From an uncultured Bacteroidales bacterium (GTDB taxonomy: Bacteria; Bacteroidota; Bacteroidia; Bacteroidales; CAIXZF01), in contig CAIXZF010000059.1 in the NCBI GenBank assembly GCA_903923925.1, positions 1-64,000 of the forward strand: DNA of 64,000 bases, given 5' to 3'. This document shows positions 26,748 to 37,106 of this stretch, one piece after another; position 1 is the first letter of the stretch, and each line of letters starts with the position of its first letter. Position numbers and translations under genes: made by a program. A model generated the notes under the pieces. That model made no database searches and was not told where the DNA came from. It saw only the letters and a list, made by a program, of their open reading frames with translations.

Positions 26748-29700
26748 CTACCTGACCAATGTTACGGATCCCTGATCTGTTAGTTCTTTGCCATCAAGAC
26801 CTTGTGCCTTCAGAATATAGTAATATACCCCGTCAGGCGCCTGCTGACCACTGAGATTCCCATCCCAAAACCCATCTATTGTATTGAATTCAAATATCTT
26901 CTTTCCCCAGCGATCCATAATAATTACATCCAGTTCCGATAAACTCACCGATTCAACACGGAAAACATCATTGTAACCATCATTATTCGGCGAAAAAGCA
27001 TTGGGTACTTTTATTTTTGAAGGACCGTCGAGGATTATCCTGACACTCACAGTATCAGTGCAATTGTCGGGGAGGCCGCTGTTAATCGTAAGCAGCACTA
27101 TATAGATACCGGCATCATTGTAATGTGCAAAAGGCGCTGGAGATGTGGAATTACTTCCATTCCCAAAATCCCAGGCATAGGTGGTGGCGCCATATCCGCT
27201 GAAGGTAAAACCAATGTCAACCGGGGCATAACCAATAGTATCGCTTGCCGTGAAAGCAGCATGTATACTTGTATTCGTTCCCACTACAGATGTGTCGGTA
27301 GATATACTGCATCCGTGCAAATCGGTTATCGTGGCAAAATAACTCCCTGTACACAATTGTTTCGCTATAGAATCGCTTTGTACTGGTATTGTATTCCAGC
27401 TGTAAGAATACGGCCTGCTTCCACCGCTCGGAGCCAGCTGCACGCTCCCGCTGCAACTGCCCTCGCAGCCTTCATTCTGGATAACAGTCTGAAACTGAAT
27501 CATCGCAGGCTCAGTCAACAATATACATATTGACGTATCACAACTATTGCTGTCGGTAACAGTAATGCAATAGTTGCCCGGACCCATATTCTGAATTGTA
27601 GGCAAGGTGATTGCAGGTGTTGTATTCCATAAATACTGGTAAGGAGGCGTTGCTCCTCCGGCAATTACTGTAGCGTGTCCATTTGCCATACCATTACAGC
27701 TTATGTTGCCCTGGTTGTTAATTAAGAGTGTGAATTCCGGAGGTTGCGCAATAACAATACTGTCGATAGTAAGGCATTGAAAACTATTCGATACGCTTAC
27801 ATAGTATTGCCCGGCACTTAAACCACTTGCTGTTGGAGTATTCTGTGCCGGTACACTGCTCCAGGCAAAGGTGAAAGGTGGTGTTCCGCTTACTGTGGCA
27901 GTTGCCGTGCCCGATAAATCTTCATGACATAACAAATCTGTAGCTGTAATTGTAACACCTGGATAACTGAATGAATAAACTTCAAAACTATCAATATGAA
28001 TACATCCGTTTGCATCTGATAGTGTAAGGGTGTAAATTCCGGGAATCAGATTGAATATTGAATCTGAAGTTGCAGTTGTATTCCATAAATATGTATAAGG
28101 AAGTGTACCCCCTGAATACTGAACTTTTATAAACCCATTCGCTGCTGCAGCACAACTGTTCTGGATGTTCGAATAGATAAGAGCAATAGAATCGGATTCT
28201 GTAATTACAACAGAAGTGTCTGAAATACATCCGTTTAAATCGCTAACTGTTACTGAATACAAACCGGAAGGCTCCTGGAAGATGCTGTCGTTAACCGAAG
28301 TGGTATTCCATAAATATGTGTAAGGCCCGGGGGTATTCGCGGCAGTTACCCAGGCCATACCTGTGTTGCTGCCATAACAGTTAATAAGAGTTGTTCCTGC
28401 CGAAAGAGCCGGCAATGCATTAACCGGAACAGCAACATTTAAGGTATCTGTGCAGCCATTTTGTGCTGTAACAACTAAACTAACAGCGAAATTGCCGGAA
28501 CTGCCGAATATATGAGGAGCATTTATGCTGTTGCTTTGTAAGCCATCTCCATAATTCCATAAATATGTTAAGGGTTCTGATGTGGGAATAGTACTGCTAT
28601 TCTGGAATAATGTTGGGAAACCCTGGCATACAGTATCTGCTGTAAATACTGCAACTGGCGGAATATAAATGCTTAATACAACCGAAGTGTCGTTATAGCA
28701 ACCAATGTTCGAATAGGCAGTCAGTTGAACTGTATAGGTTCCGGCGGAAGTATATAAATGAACTGGTGTGGCAAGTACCGATGAGTCCCCGTCGCCAAAA
28801 TGCCAGGTTTGTGATGAAACATAATAGGGCGGAGGCATTTGCGAACTCAGGCTGAATTGTGTTGACTGCCCCACACAGGCCATGGCAGGATTGAAATTCA
28901 TTACTGGCGCAGGATATGAATATCGTGTAACGGTAATTGTATCGTTCCCGGCATTATCATCGTAGGTTTGAATAATCCAGCACTTAAGTATATAGGTTCC
29001 CATGGCCGAAAAATCAAAGGGATGCTTGAACGTATATAGCAGATCGTTATACTGATAGCCAGGTATAGTGTCAGTATATACTGTGCCATTGTTCACTGAA
29101 TATGCAACTTTCAGATCCAGGAACGGAACATCGCCGAATTGCCTGATCCAAATTGTTATGCTGTCGCCTGGCCCCATATTGCAGTGGTTGTCGGGTTGTG
29201 TAATCTGGGTTATTCCAAAGTCAACCATAAATTCATCAGCGCCAATATCCGGTGCTACATTGTTACGGATCTGGTTGTCGATATCATTTGTTATTCCTGA
29301 TAGCGGTATTCCTGCACCATTAAGCTGACGCTGATAAGGCCTTAACTCTGTTGGAGCAGCAAAAAACGGATTCAGATTTTTTGAATTTGCATCACCACTT
29401 ACTACCGTTGCCCACTGATTCAGAATGCCGTAATTTGTTCCGTTATAGTTTCCAAATATAGTGCCACTGCTGTAGTAGTTGTTGAAATCCCAGAGTGAAG
29501 TATTCGTCGGACAAGTTACATATGCAGCATATCCTCCTGCTGTATTGGCGAAAATATTATTCTTGATCACATTCGTATTGCAGCTCAACAACTCAATAGC
29601 CCTGCCGTTAACAAGGTCGATGCTCTGAATGTGAATACTGTTGAAGGTAATTTTATTTCCTGAAGAACTCAGAATTGAAATTCCTTTGGCTGTGGAATAT

Positions 29701-32700
29701 CCTTTTAAATGTATAAAATTATTGTAGATCTCATTATTACTGCTGCTTATTGAAATGCCTGTCCCGTTCTCAATATTGTAAAGCCTGTTTGAATAAACCT
29801 TCAAACTGCCTGTTTCAATTGAAATCCCTATACCTTTTACATCTTTAATAATAGTATGATGTATGGATATGTCGTTGCCTGTCATTATGTTCCTGATGCC
29901 TTTGGAGCCACCTGAAAGGGTATCATTAAAAATTTTAACGACATTGTTCACCCCACTGAGAAGAATTCCGTTAGTATTAATGGCTGTAAGCGTATTTGTA
30001 AGTGTACTATTGCTGACTTTAGCAATATATCCGTCCTGAACCTGCACATTCGCAATTGTTTGAGAAGTGTTGGTATTGCCTGTAATACTAAGGATGTTGT
30101 TATTGCATACGAGGTTCGTATCCTTGCTTGAATTAATGCAGGTCCCGCTTCCACTTATATAAACCGACACTGTATTGTCACTGATATCAGTATTTTTAGT
30201 TTTGTTCAATACTATACCATGCGGATAGTTTGCTTTAACATATATTGAATTGTTGTGGATCACCGCTCCACTCGTATTCAATAAAGAAATACCCGGTTCT
30301 GCTGCAGAACCGTATGTATAGATATCGGAAAGCTTGTTCTTTTCAATAAGGATCCCGCTGTTGAACTTAGCTGAGGGCTGACCGATTTCGATGGAACTCA
30401 GTGGCAGATTATTGCCTGTTATAGTAATAATGGTATCATAGGATGTGGATGGACTGTACATATCGCCCAGAATATTCCCTTCGAAGGTGAGGTTATGGGA
30501 ATTGTTCTGAAATACAATATTCATAGCGCCATTGACCCGTTTAATTCCCATATGCCTGAAGAACATATAGTCTGTGCCATTTAATATAATGGTGTAATCG
30601 TAAGCGCTGTTTGTTAAAATGTATTGTAAAAGTACCTGGCTACTGTCGCCGCTTTGCGATTCAAAGGTGATGGTATTTAGCTGTGAATTTCCTGCTACCT
30701 CATTTATTATTACATGCTCATTATATGTTCCATTCCTGATTTTGAATACTACTGCACATGAAATTCCAACGGTATTAAGGGCATATGCAGCATCTGTAAA
30801 AGTCATAAAATCGGGGTTAACTCCACCAATGGTATACACACCGCATAAGGGCTGATAAATCTGGCTTTGTGAGGTGTCGTTTATGAAGTCGCAGTCAGCA
30901 ACCGAGTTTGGTGAATTGGTCCAGGCCCTGATTTTGTTGTTGATGCTTGTAAAATTATACTGTCCGGCATCTACTTCAGTAGAAAGTCCGGGAGGCAGAC
31001 TTCCTGCAAAAGCGTAAGGCGCCTGCACATTGCCGTTAACGGAATAGTAAATAAGAACGTTGCTTAGTGTAGTATTTCCATGATTTCTCAACATTAGCTT
31101 AATGCTTTGATTGCCTGTTCCAACCGGGCTTGTTGGTGCAGTAATGGCTTCAATTCCCGCATCTGTAATGCATGGACTTATTTCTTTTGCTCCGATATCA
31201 GGAGTAGTGGCATTCCGGAATGTCCCGTCAATATCAGTTGAAATTCCGGCAATAGGAAGTCCTGCGTTATTTATGGAAATATGATTTGGAATTAAAACTG
31301 TATCATTAGTAAAATAGGGTAGTACTGCAATTGAATGCAGATCTCCATTGCTTATTGCCTGCCAGTCGGCTAGTCCCGGATAATTTACAGAGCCTGTATA
31401 TCCTGTTTTATTACCCGAACTGTATAGGTCGTTGTAATCGGATGTAAAACTGCCAGCGCTTACTGTAGAATAAAATGAATATCCCCCGGCAGCATTGTTG
31501 AATATATTGTTCTCAATTATACTTCCGGTCCCGCCTGATATAGAAATGCATTTTGCGTTCATGCCGTCAGGCGATGTTATGTTAACCGAATTAAATACAA
31601 TAGAATTGTTAGTACTCCCGCTAATAACTGAAATGCCTGTAGGATCAGCATTACATGCCTGTATATAGTTGTTGGCAATTTTGCTATTGCTTACTTTTAC
31701 CTGAATACTCAATCCCCCATTGTTGTTAAATATTCTGTTCGACGTACAGCTTATTGCACTTCCCTTAAGATCAATAGCGTTTACATCAGCTCTTCTTATG
31801 GTATTATCATAAATACTCACATTCGACGTATTTGCCGCCAGGCTGATCCCATAGGCAACTCTGGATATCGAATTATTCCCTATCAGTATCGATGAGCAAG
31901 TGCCACTCAAACCAATTCCATAACAACTGTTAAGCTGGTTAGGATAGGATATTGCGTTTTTTCTTACCCGGATATCAAAGCTGTTGTTAATATCAATTGC
32001 CTTTCCAGAGCCGGAAGTGCTGTTATAGGTGCTTGCAATCCGATTAGAATCAATTTCAACAGCTTTTGAATTAAGAAGATAGATCGAGATTAAACCGGAG
32101 GATTGTTTTTGAATAGTATTATTTACGACGCTCCCATAGCTGCAAGCTGTAAGATTTATAACATTGTAATATGAGAATGCAGTATTGCGCCTGATGCTGA
32201 ATCCTTTGGTTTTGTCGAGTACAACAGGAGTGCCGCAGTTGGTGCTGCAGAGTTGAAAGGTATTATTTTCAATTACAATTTTACTTGTTTGAACTGTATC
32301 GGGTTGAGCAATTGAAATAAACTGCCCTGCAATAAAATTGTTGTTTTTTATGGTGAGAACACTGTCGTAGGTTAGGTTTCCCTTGCTTATTCCTGCCAGA
32401 ATATTGTTCAGAAATTGAATATGATGCGATTGATTCTGAATAATGATGTTTGTTCCTATTGTACGTTTTATGCCAAGTTTACGGAAGGTAAGGTAATCTG
32501 TTCCTGAAATGATCAGGTTGTAATTGTTTATTAAATCCGTGACATTGTAATTCAATACGGCAAGGCTGCTGTCGCCGCTTTCGGATTCAAACGTAATTGT
32601 GTTAACTGAAGAATTCCCGGCAACTTCATTGAGAATTATATGTTCGTTGTAAGTGCCATTCCGAACCCTGAAAGTAACGGGACAGGTTATTCCCACAGTA

Positions 32701-35633
32701 TTTAATGTGCTGGCAGCCTCTGTAAATGTTGCGAAGTCAGGATTACTTCCGCCAATAGTATATATGCCGCACAAAGGTGTTATCAGGTTGGTCTTTAGGG
32801 CCGTGTCGTTGTAATTATCGCAGTCGGTTGAATTGTTTGGATTTGTTGTCCATGCTTTAATTGAATAAATAGTGCCTCCGTTAAAAGTGTAGGAACCAAG
32901 CTGAACTTCTGCATTAGCCTTATATCCCAATGAACCAGACCATGGAAAGCTGGTCTGGGCGATTCCATTTACCTGCCAGTGAATCAGTGCCGAACTAAGA
33001 TTTACAGTTCCATGATTCTGCAGTTCAACCTTAACCGGCTGCAATCCTGTTGATAGTGGGTTTGACGGTGCAGTTATCCTGTTAATTCCTGCATCAATGC
33101 TGCAAGGATTGAACTCCAGGGCTCCGATATCGGGCGTAGCTCCGTTCCTGGCCAAATGCATGAGGTCGTTGGATATTCCGGGATATGGATTTCCAGCATT
33201 ATTGAGTAAGCCATGATTAATATTCGGCAACGTATCGCTTGTGAAATACGGATTCTCGCTATAGGAGTTGAAATCCTGTGTTGCCAGGCTCATCCAATTG
33301 TAGATAGCAGGCATGAGTTGTAATTGCTTTTTTATCAGAAAGGCGCCAGGCGAGTAAAAGTCGTTGTAATCGCTGCTTATGTTTGCCAGGCTGCTTATGT
33401 TGAAGTTAGCTGCATATCCTCCGGTTTTATTGGAGAAAATGTTGTTGATTAATTCCAAAGGTGATTCACTGTTTACTTCCAGGGCTGCTGTATTGGCAGG
33501 GTCGTTCGGTATTACGTGAATAGTATTAAAAATTATATGATTGTTTGTGGCTGCAGAAAGAATCCGGAGTCCGGCATTTGCACTAACACCAGCAACTTCG
33601 ATGAAATTATTCTTTACCATACAGCCAGTGGTTGTAAGCGAAATGCCAACACCATTGCTTACCCGTTTAAGCTGGTTGTAACTTATCTCAGCAACCTGAC
33701 CCTCGGCATTAATCCCTGTACCCTGCTGATCGTGTATTTTATTCTCGCGTATATAAGTAAGCGTACCCGTACTTTTTGCATCAATACCGATATTAAAGGC
33801 TTTAACGCTGTTTGAATCGATGTAAATCTGGGAGGATGCACCACTTATTGTTATCCCGCTGGCAAGTACAAATTGCAGATTTGTAAGGTCATTTTGCGAA
33901 ATATGAACGTTGGTGGAGGTATTAACTACGATGCCATTGTGTGTATCACCCGGATTTGCAGTTACCCGTATTTTATTGGCCCTGATAGAAAGCCCTGTTT
34001 CATTTTTTGCATTAATAACAGTGGATTTTGAGTAATTCGTGGTATTGTTGAATGAATTTCCGGTAATTTTTCCGTTTTGTCCATCGCTAACATCAACAAT
34101 TCCAACATTATTAATACTCAAAAGTTGAAACGTATTCAAATCAATGGTATAATCATTATTCTTTGCAATTCGTATTAATGAACCTGACCCACCGCTGAAG
34201 ATATTCCGGTATACAATTAGCTTACTAAATGCTGCAGTTCCCGGCTGATTGATCTCAAGTGAACAGACGTTGAAATTATTGAAACTGAATTGCAGCACAG
34301 TATCATACGTTGTAGTCGACGAAAATATATTGCCGGTAAAATAGTTGTTGTAAAAGCCAATGTGATCTGATGCATTCTGGATGATGATGGTTCTGCTGCC
34401 ATTTGTTCGTTTCACACTTATCTTATTGATGGTTAGGTAGTCAACGCCATTCAGGATCATTGTATAATCATTATTCGGATCGGTATTGGTATACTGAAGG
34501 ATTACCTTGCTGCTGTCGCCGCTTTCCGATTCAAACTTTATTGTATTTGCAGCGGAATTTCCATCCACCTGATTCAGCACAATATGTTCGGTATAAGTGC
34601 CATTTCTCACCTTAAATGTAACCGGGCAATATATTCCTGCATTATTGAGTGCCCAGGCAGCTTCGGCGAAGTTTGCAAAATCGGGGTTCGTACCGCCAAC
34701 TGTGTAGGTACCACATAGTCTGCTAATGAGCAATAGGGTGATTGTGTCGTTTAAGAGATTCTGATCAACACCTCCGTTGGGGATGCTTTGCCAGACTTTT
34801 ATCCGGTTTTTCTGTCCGGGAAGAAAGCTTAAACTCCCGATATTAATAGCATGCATAGTGTCGCCATACATCAGGCTTCCAGTCCAGGGATAAGGAGTTT
34901 GCAGCGTTCCGTTTACCGACCAGTTTATTGTGGTGGAAGTAAGCGCATTGTAGCCATAGTTTATCAAACTGACTTTTATCGGATGAATACCTGCGGGAAT
35001 TGGCATTACAGGCGAATCTAAATTACTGATACCTGCATCAAGTGAGAGTGGCGAAAGGATGCGCAAATTATCTATTGCCCAGTAGCCGCTGCTGTTTCCC
35101 TGCCAGCGGAAGCGTACCTTTGCATTGCTTATACTGCCTGCAACAGCCGAGATATCGATTTTTGTGTGTAAGGTTGAACTGTTGGATGTTGTATAAACAG
35201 CTACTGTAGTCCAGTTACTTCCGTTATAAACTTCAACACTGGCCTGTGCTCCGGAAGAAGCAGATAAAAATTGGTCGAAAAACAGCAGGATGTGATTGCT
35301 GACTGTTGCATCGAAATAGGGTGATTCCAGAATCGCTTCTTCGCTGCCTCCTGCTGATGAATAATTTGCAGCATCAAAGATGGCAAAAGTCCCGGTAATA
35401 GGGAAGCTGAGGCTACGGTTTCCCGGGTTGCTGAAATTCCAGACATCTCCGGCCTGACCGTTTACCATGCTGTTTAACCAGCCAAAGGGAGGCTGTGTTC
35501 CGCTGGCTGTGGTGAAGTCCTCGTTCAGAATGTACATTTGCCCGTATACCGACATTTTCACCAGGCACAATAATATTAAGGTGATCCACACTTTCCATCG
35601 CCGAAAGCATGCAGTATATGTGTTCATAATCAA
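26748..35633 (-). CDS. Giant T9SS type B surface protein with SprB repeats
   Basis: A 2961-residue exported protein. Signal peptide about 1-32; choice-of-anchor J/MAM-like domain about 33-195; then three long modules beginning at residues about 306, 954 and 1597. Each starts CG.YT(V/I)GG.NPDF, continues into a right-handed beta-helix rich in Asn, and ends with DIGA.EF and a CARDB-like domain. Two PKD domains (about 2241-2410), five SprB repeats (about 2410-2788, each with an LWNT or similar core), a third PKD (about 2788-2870) and a type B gliding-associated sorting domain (about 2870-2961, KVPNAFSPNNDGYND, DRWGKKIFE) follow. Type B cargoes such as SprB are cell-surface adhesins that need SprF. 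It is first in the operon with the PorE-like and SprF-like genes. Confidence 0.9.
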   Translation of the reverse strand: MIMNTYTACFRRWKVWITLILLCLVKMSVYGQMYILNEDFTTASGTQPPFGWLNSMVNGQAGDVWNFSNPGNRSLSFPITGTFAIFDAANYSSAGGSEEAILESPYFDATVSNHILLFFDQFLSASSGAQASVEVYNGSNWTTVAVYTTSNSSTLHTKIDISAVAGSISNAKVRFRWQGNSSGYWAIDNLRILSPLSLDAGISNLDSPVMPIPAGIHPIKVSLINYGYNALTSTTINWSVNGTLQTPYPWTGSLMYGDTMHAINIGSLSFLPGQKNRIKVWQSIPNGGVDQNLLNDTITLLLISRLCGTYTVGGTNPDFANFAEAAWALNNAGIYCPVTFKVRNGTYTEHIVLNQVDGNSAANTIKFESESGDSSKVILQYTNTDPNNDYTMILNGVDYLTINKISVKRTNGSRTIIIQNASDHIGFYNNYFTGNIFSSTTTYDTVLQFSFNNFNVCSLEINQPGTAAFSKLIVYRNIFSGGSGSLIRIAKNNDYTIDLNTFQLLSINNVGIVDVSDGQNGKITGNSFNNTTNYSKSTVINAKNETGLSIRANKIRVTANPGDTHNGIVVNTSTNVHISQNDLTNLQFVLASGITISGASSQIYIDSNSVKAFNIGIDAKSTGTLTYIRENKIHDQQGTGINAEGQVAEISYNQLKRVSNGVGISLTTTGCMVKNNFIEVAGVSANAGLRILSAATNNHIIFNTIHVIPNDPANTAALEVNSESPLELINNIFSNKTGGYAANFNISSLANISSDYNDFYSPGAFLIKKQLQLMPAIYNWMSLATQDFNSYSENPYFTSDTLPNINHGLLNNAGNPYPGISNDLMHLARNGATPDIGALEFNPCSIDAGINRITAPSNPLSTGLQPVKVELQNHGTVNLSSALIHWQVNGIAQTSFPWSGSLGYKANAEVQLGSYTFNGGTIYSIKAWTTNPNNSTDCDNYNDTALKTNLITPLCGIYTIGGSNPDFATFTEAASTLNTVGITCPVTFRVRNGTYNEHIILNEVAGNSSVNTITFESESGDSSLAVLNYNVTDLINNYNLIISGTDYLTFRKLGIKRTIGTNIIIQNQSHHIQFLNNILAGISKGNLTYDSVLTIKNNNFIAGQFISIAQPDTVQTSKIVIENNTFQLCSTNCGTPVVLDKTKGFSIRRNTAFSYYNVINLTACSYGSVVNNTIQKQSSGLISIYLLNSKAVEIDSNRIASTYNSTSGSGKAIDINNSFDIRVRKNAISYPNQLNSCYGIGLSGTCSSILIGNNSISRVAYGISLAANTSNVSIYDNTIRRADVNAIDLKGSAISCTSNRIFNNNGGLSIQVKVSNSKIANNYIQACNADPTGISVISGSTNNSIVFNSVNITSPDGMNAKCISISGGTGSIIENNIFNNAAGGYSFYSTVSAGSFTSDYNDLYSSGNKTGYTGSVNYPGLADWQAISNGDLHSIAVLPYFTNDTVLIPNHISINNAGLPIAGISTDIDGTFRNATTPDIGAKEISPCITDAGIEAITAPTSPVGTGNQSIKLMLRNHGNTTLSNVLIYYSVNGNVQAPYAFAGSLPPGLSTEVDAGQYNFTSINNKIRAWTNSPNSVADCDFINDTSQSQIYQPLCGVYTIGGVNPDFMTFTDAAYALNTVGISCAVVFKIRNGTYNEHVIINEVAGNSQLNTITFESQSGDSSQVLLQYILTNSAYDYTIILNGTDYMFFRHMGIKRVNGAMNIVFQNNSHNLTFEGNILGDMYSPSTSYDTIITITGNNLPLSSIEIGQPSAKFNSGILIEKNKLSDIYTYGSAAEPGISLLNTSGAVIHNNSIYVKANYPHGIVLNKTKNTDISDNTVSVYISGSGTCINSSKDTNLVCNNNILSITGNTNTSQTIANVQVQDGYIAKVSNSTLTNTLTAINTNGILLSGVNNVVKIFNDTLSGGSKGIRNIMTGNDISIHHTIIKDVKGIGISIETGSLKVYSNRLYNIENGTGISISSSNNEIYNNFIHLKGYSTAKGISILSSSGNKITFNSIHIQSIDLVNGRAIELLSCNTNVIKNNIFANTAGGYAAYVTCPTNTSLWDFNNYYSSGTIFGNYNGTNYGILNQWATVVSGDANSKNLNPFFAAPTELRPYQRQLNGAGIPLSGITNDIDNQIRNNVAPDIGADEFMVDFGITQITQPDNHCNMGPGDSITIWIRQFGDVPFLDLKVAYSVNNGTVYTDTIPGYQYNDLLYTFKHPFDFSAMGTYILKCWIIQTYDDNAGNDTITVTRYSYPAPVMNFNPAMACVGQSTQFSLSSQMPPPYYVSSQTWHFGDGDSSVLATPVHLYTSAGTYTVQLTAYSNIGCYNDTSVVLSIYIPPVAVFTADTVCQGFPTLFQNSSTIPTSEPLTYLWNYGDGLQSNSINAPHIFGSSGNFAVSLVVTAQNGCTDTLNVAVPVNALPALSAGTTLINCYGSNTGMAWVTAANTPGPYTYLWNTTSVNDSIFQEPSGLYSVTVSDLNGCISDTSVVITESDSIALIYSNIQNSCAAAANGFIKVQYSGGTLPYTYLWNTTATSDSIFNLIPGIYTLTLSDANGCIHIDSFEVYSFSYPGVTITATDLLCHEDLSGTATATVSGTPPFTFAWSSVPAQNTPTASGLSAGQYYVSVSNSFQCLTIDSIVIAQPPEFTLLINNQGNISCNGMANGHATVIAGGATPPYQYLWNTTPAITLPTIQNMGPGNYCITVTDSNSCDTSICILLTEPAMIQFQTVIQNEGCEGSCSGSVQLAPSGGSRPYSYSWNTIPVQSDSIAKQLCTGSYFATITDLHGCSISTDTSVVGTNTSIHAAFTASDTIGYAPVDIGFTFSGYGATTYAWDFGNGSNSTSPAPFAHYNDAGIYIVLLTINSGLPDNCTDTVSVRIILDGPSKIKVPNAFSPNNDGYNDVFRVESVSLSELDVIIMDRWGKKIFEFNTIDGFWDGNLSGQQAPDGVYYYILKAQGLDGKELTDQGSVTLVR

Positions 35634-35736
35634 TTATTTGAGTCGTTATAAATTATGGCATGAATATAATAATTATTTTTAAGACATTTAAATACCATTT
35701 AGTATATTTACACTTCAAAATTAAAATTCAGAAAAA
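35634..35736. promoter_or_regulatory. Divergent promoter region between two T9SS cargo genes
   Basis: A 103-base AT-rich spacer that separates the starts of the giant type B cargo (minus) and the LamG cargo (plus). TATATTTA near 35701 approximates the TAnnTTTG element of the plus-strand gene. No firm -33 box was seen. Confidence 0.3.
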
Positions 35737-36966
35737 ATGAAAAGAATACTTACACTCTGTCTGATTCAACTTGGCTTTTATCTAACAGTTGCAGCTCAAC
35801 CATGTGTTCCGAATACCAATTCACTCTACTTCGATGGTGTTAGCGGCAATGTTAGAATTAGTGGGGTAAACGGACTCGAACCTACTGCTGCAATTACTGT
35901 TGAAGCATGGGTTAATGCAAAATCCTTTGCTGCAGTTCAATCAGGGAACAGCATCTTTTGTAAACACCGCTGGGATAATTTCACGTATGGATATGTTCTC
36001 AGAGCGGGTGGCAACGGAATTCTTTCTTTTAATATGGCGGGTGCTGTTGGTGGAACGGGTGTTGGCTGGAAAGAAGTTGCCAGCAATACCGGTGCTCTTA
36101 CGCTCGATACCTGGTATCATGTGGCCGCCACCTTCGACGGTGCAACGCTCTTATGTTATGTGAATGGAGTGCAGTCTGGCAGCACTGCATTTTCGGGAAC
36201 AATTAATATGTCGACTGGCTTGGTACCAAGGATAGGGCGGCTTGCAGATACTACCTGGGGACAAACCCGCTACTGGAACGGAATGATTGACGAAGTGCGT
36301 GTATGGAACCGTGCACTTTCACAGGCTGAAATCCAGGCTGGCATGAATGATCATCTTGATCCTGCTGCCCAAACCGGACTTGTTGGATACTGGCGACTAA
36401 ATGATGGAACAGGTACATTTGTTACAGATCTTGGAAGCGGGAATAATCCAGGCTCAAATTTTAATGCTTTATGGACACCTCAGGTTCCGTTTAACAATAT
36501 AAGTTTACCAACTCCGGTTGTTACCTGGGTGGCGCCAAATCTGCATTCAAGCTATAGCAGCGGGAATCAGTGGTATAACGGTTCTACACTAATCCCTGGT
36601 GCAACGCTGCAGAATTACCATCCCACAGCATATGGTATTTACAGAGTAATCGTTACCGACACTACTGGCTGTACCGCAACTTCAGCGCCATTTATGTATA
36701 ATACAACCGGTTTATCTGAAGTGGAGCAGGGAAGTTTGAGCATCAGTCCTAATCCTGCAACTGCTCAGACTACACTAAATGTTCCAGCTTTATACAGAAA
36801 TTCCGTTTTCCGGATATCCGATATCACCGGGAGAGTTCTTATTACAGGAAACACGGGAGAAAGCAATAAGCATCTTATCGACATCAGCACGCTTAATCAT
36901 GGGGTCTATCTTTTATCCTTGAAGAATTCCAAGAATCCTCAGGTGTTGAAGTTTATTGTAGAATAA
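35737..36966 (+). CDS. LamG-domain T9SS type A surface protein
   Basis: A 409-residue exported protein. Signal peptide about 1-20. Residues about 26-240 are a LamG/concanavalin-like jellyroll: NSLYFDGVSGNVRI, ITVEAWVNA, WYHVAATFDGATLLCYVNG and MIDEVRVWNRALSQAEI are typical blocks. An Ig/PKD-like segment lies about 260-325. A type A T9SS sorting domain ends the protein (SISPNPATAQTTLNV, ITGRVLITG, GVYLLSLKN). LamG domains commonly bind polysaccharides or adhere to surfaces. The gene is divergent from the giant type B cargo. A rho-independent terminator follows about 100 bases later. Confidence 0.87.
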   Translation: MKRILTLCLIQLGFYLTVAAQPCVPNTNSLYFDGVSGNVRISGVNGLEPTAAITVEAWVNAKSFAAVQSGNSIFCKHRWDNFTYGYVLRAGGNGILSFNMAGAVGGTGVGWKEVASNTGALTLDTWYHVAATFDGATLLCYVNGVQSGSTAFSGTINMSTGLVPRIGRLADTTWGQTRYWNGMIDEVRVWNRALSQAEIQAGMNDHLDPAAQTGLVGYWRLNDGTGTFVTDLGSGNNPGSNFNALWTPQVPFNNISLPTPVVTWVAPNLHSSYSSGNQWYNGSTLIPGATLQNYHPTAYGIYRVIVTDTTGCTATSAPFMYNTTGLSEVEQGSLSISPNPATAQTTLNVPALYRNSVFRISDITGRVLITGNTGESNKHLIDISTLNHGVYLLSLKNSKNPQVLKFIVE

Positions 36967-36970
36967 TTAC

Positions 36971-36998
36971 CCCATAGGCACATAGGTCACATAGAAAG
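36971..36998. repeat. Short CATAGG oligomer array after the LamG gene
   Basis: Three tandem 8- to 9-base units, CATAGGCA, CATAGGTCA and CATAGAAAG, sit 6 bases past the stop codon. It is one of three such oligomer arrays in the window that follow a stop codon (see 45804 and 51678). Confidence 0.45.
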
Positions 36999-37067
36999 TT
37001 GGATAATAAAGGAGTCTGTTTTTTATTTAGAAATAATTAAGGGAGATGGGATTTGCGAAGAAGAATG

Positions 37068-37106
37068 AAAAAAGCCGGTCTCCATTTCTGGGATCGGCTT
37101 TTTTTT
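37068..37106 (+). terminator. Rho-independent terminator of the LamG cargo gene
   Basis: AGCCGGTC (37073-37080) pairs with GATCGGCT (37092-37099), with an A-run before and a run of eight T after. It lies about 100 bases past the stop at 36966. Confidence 0.75.
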
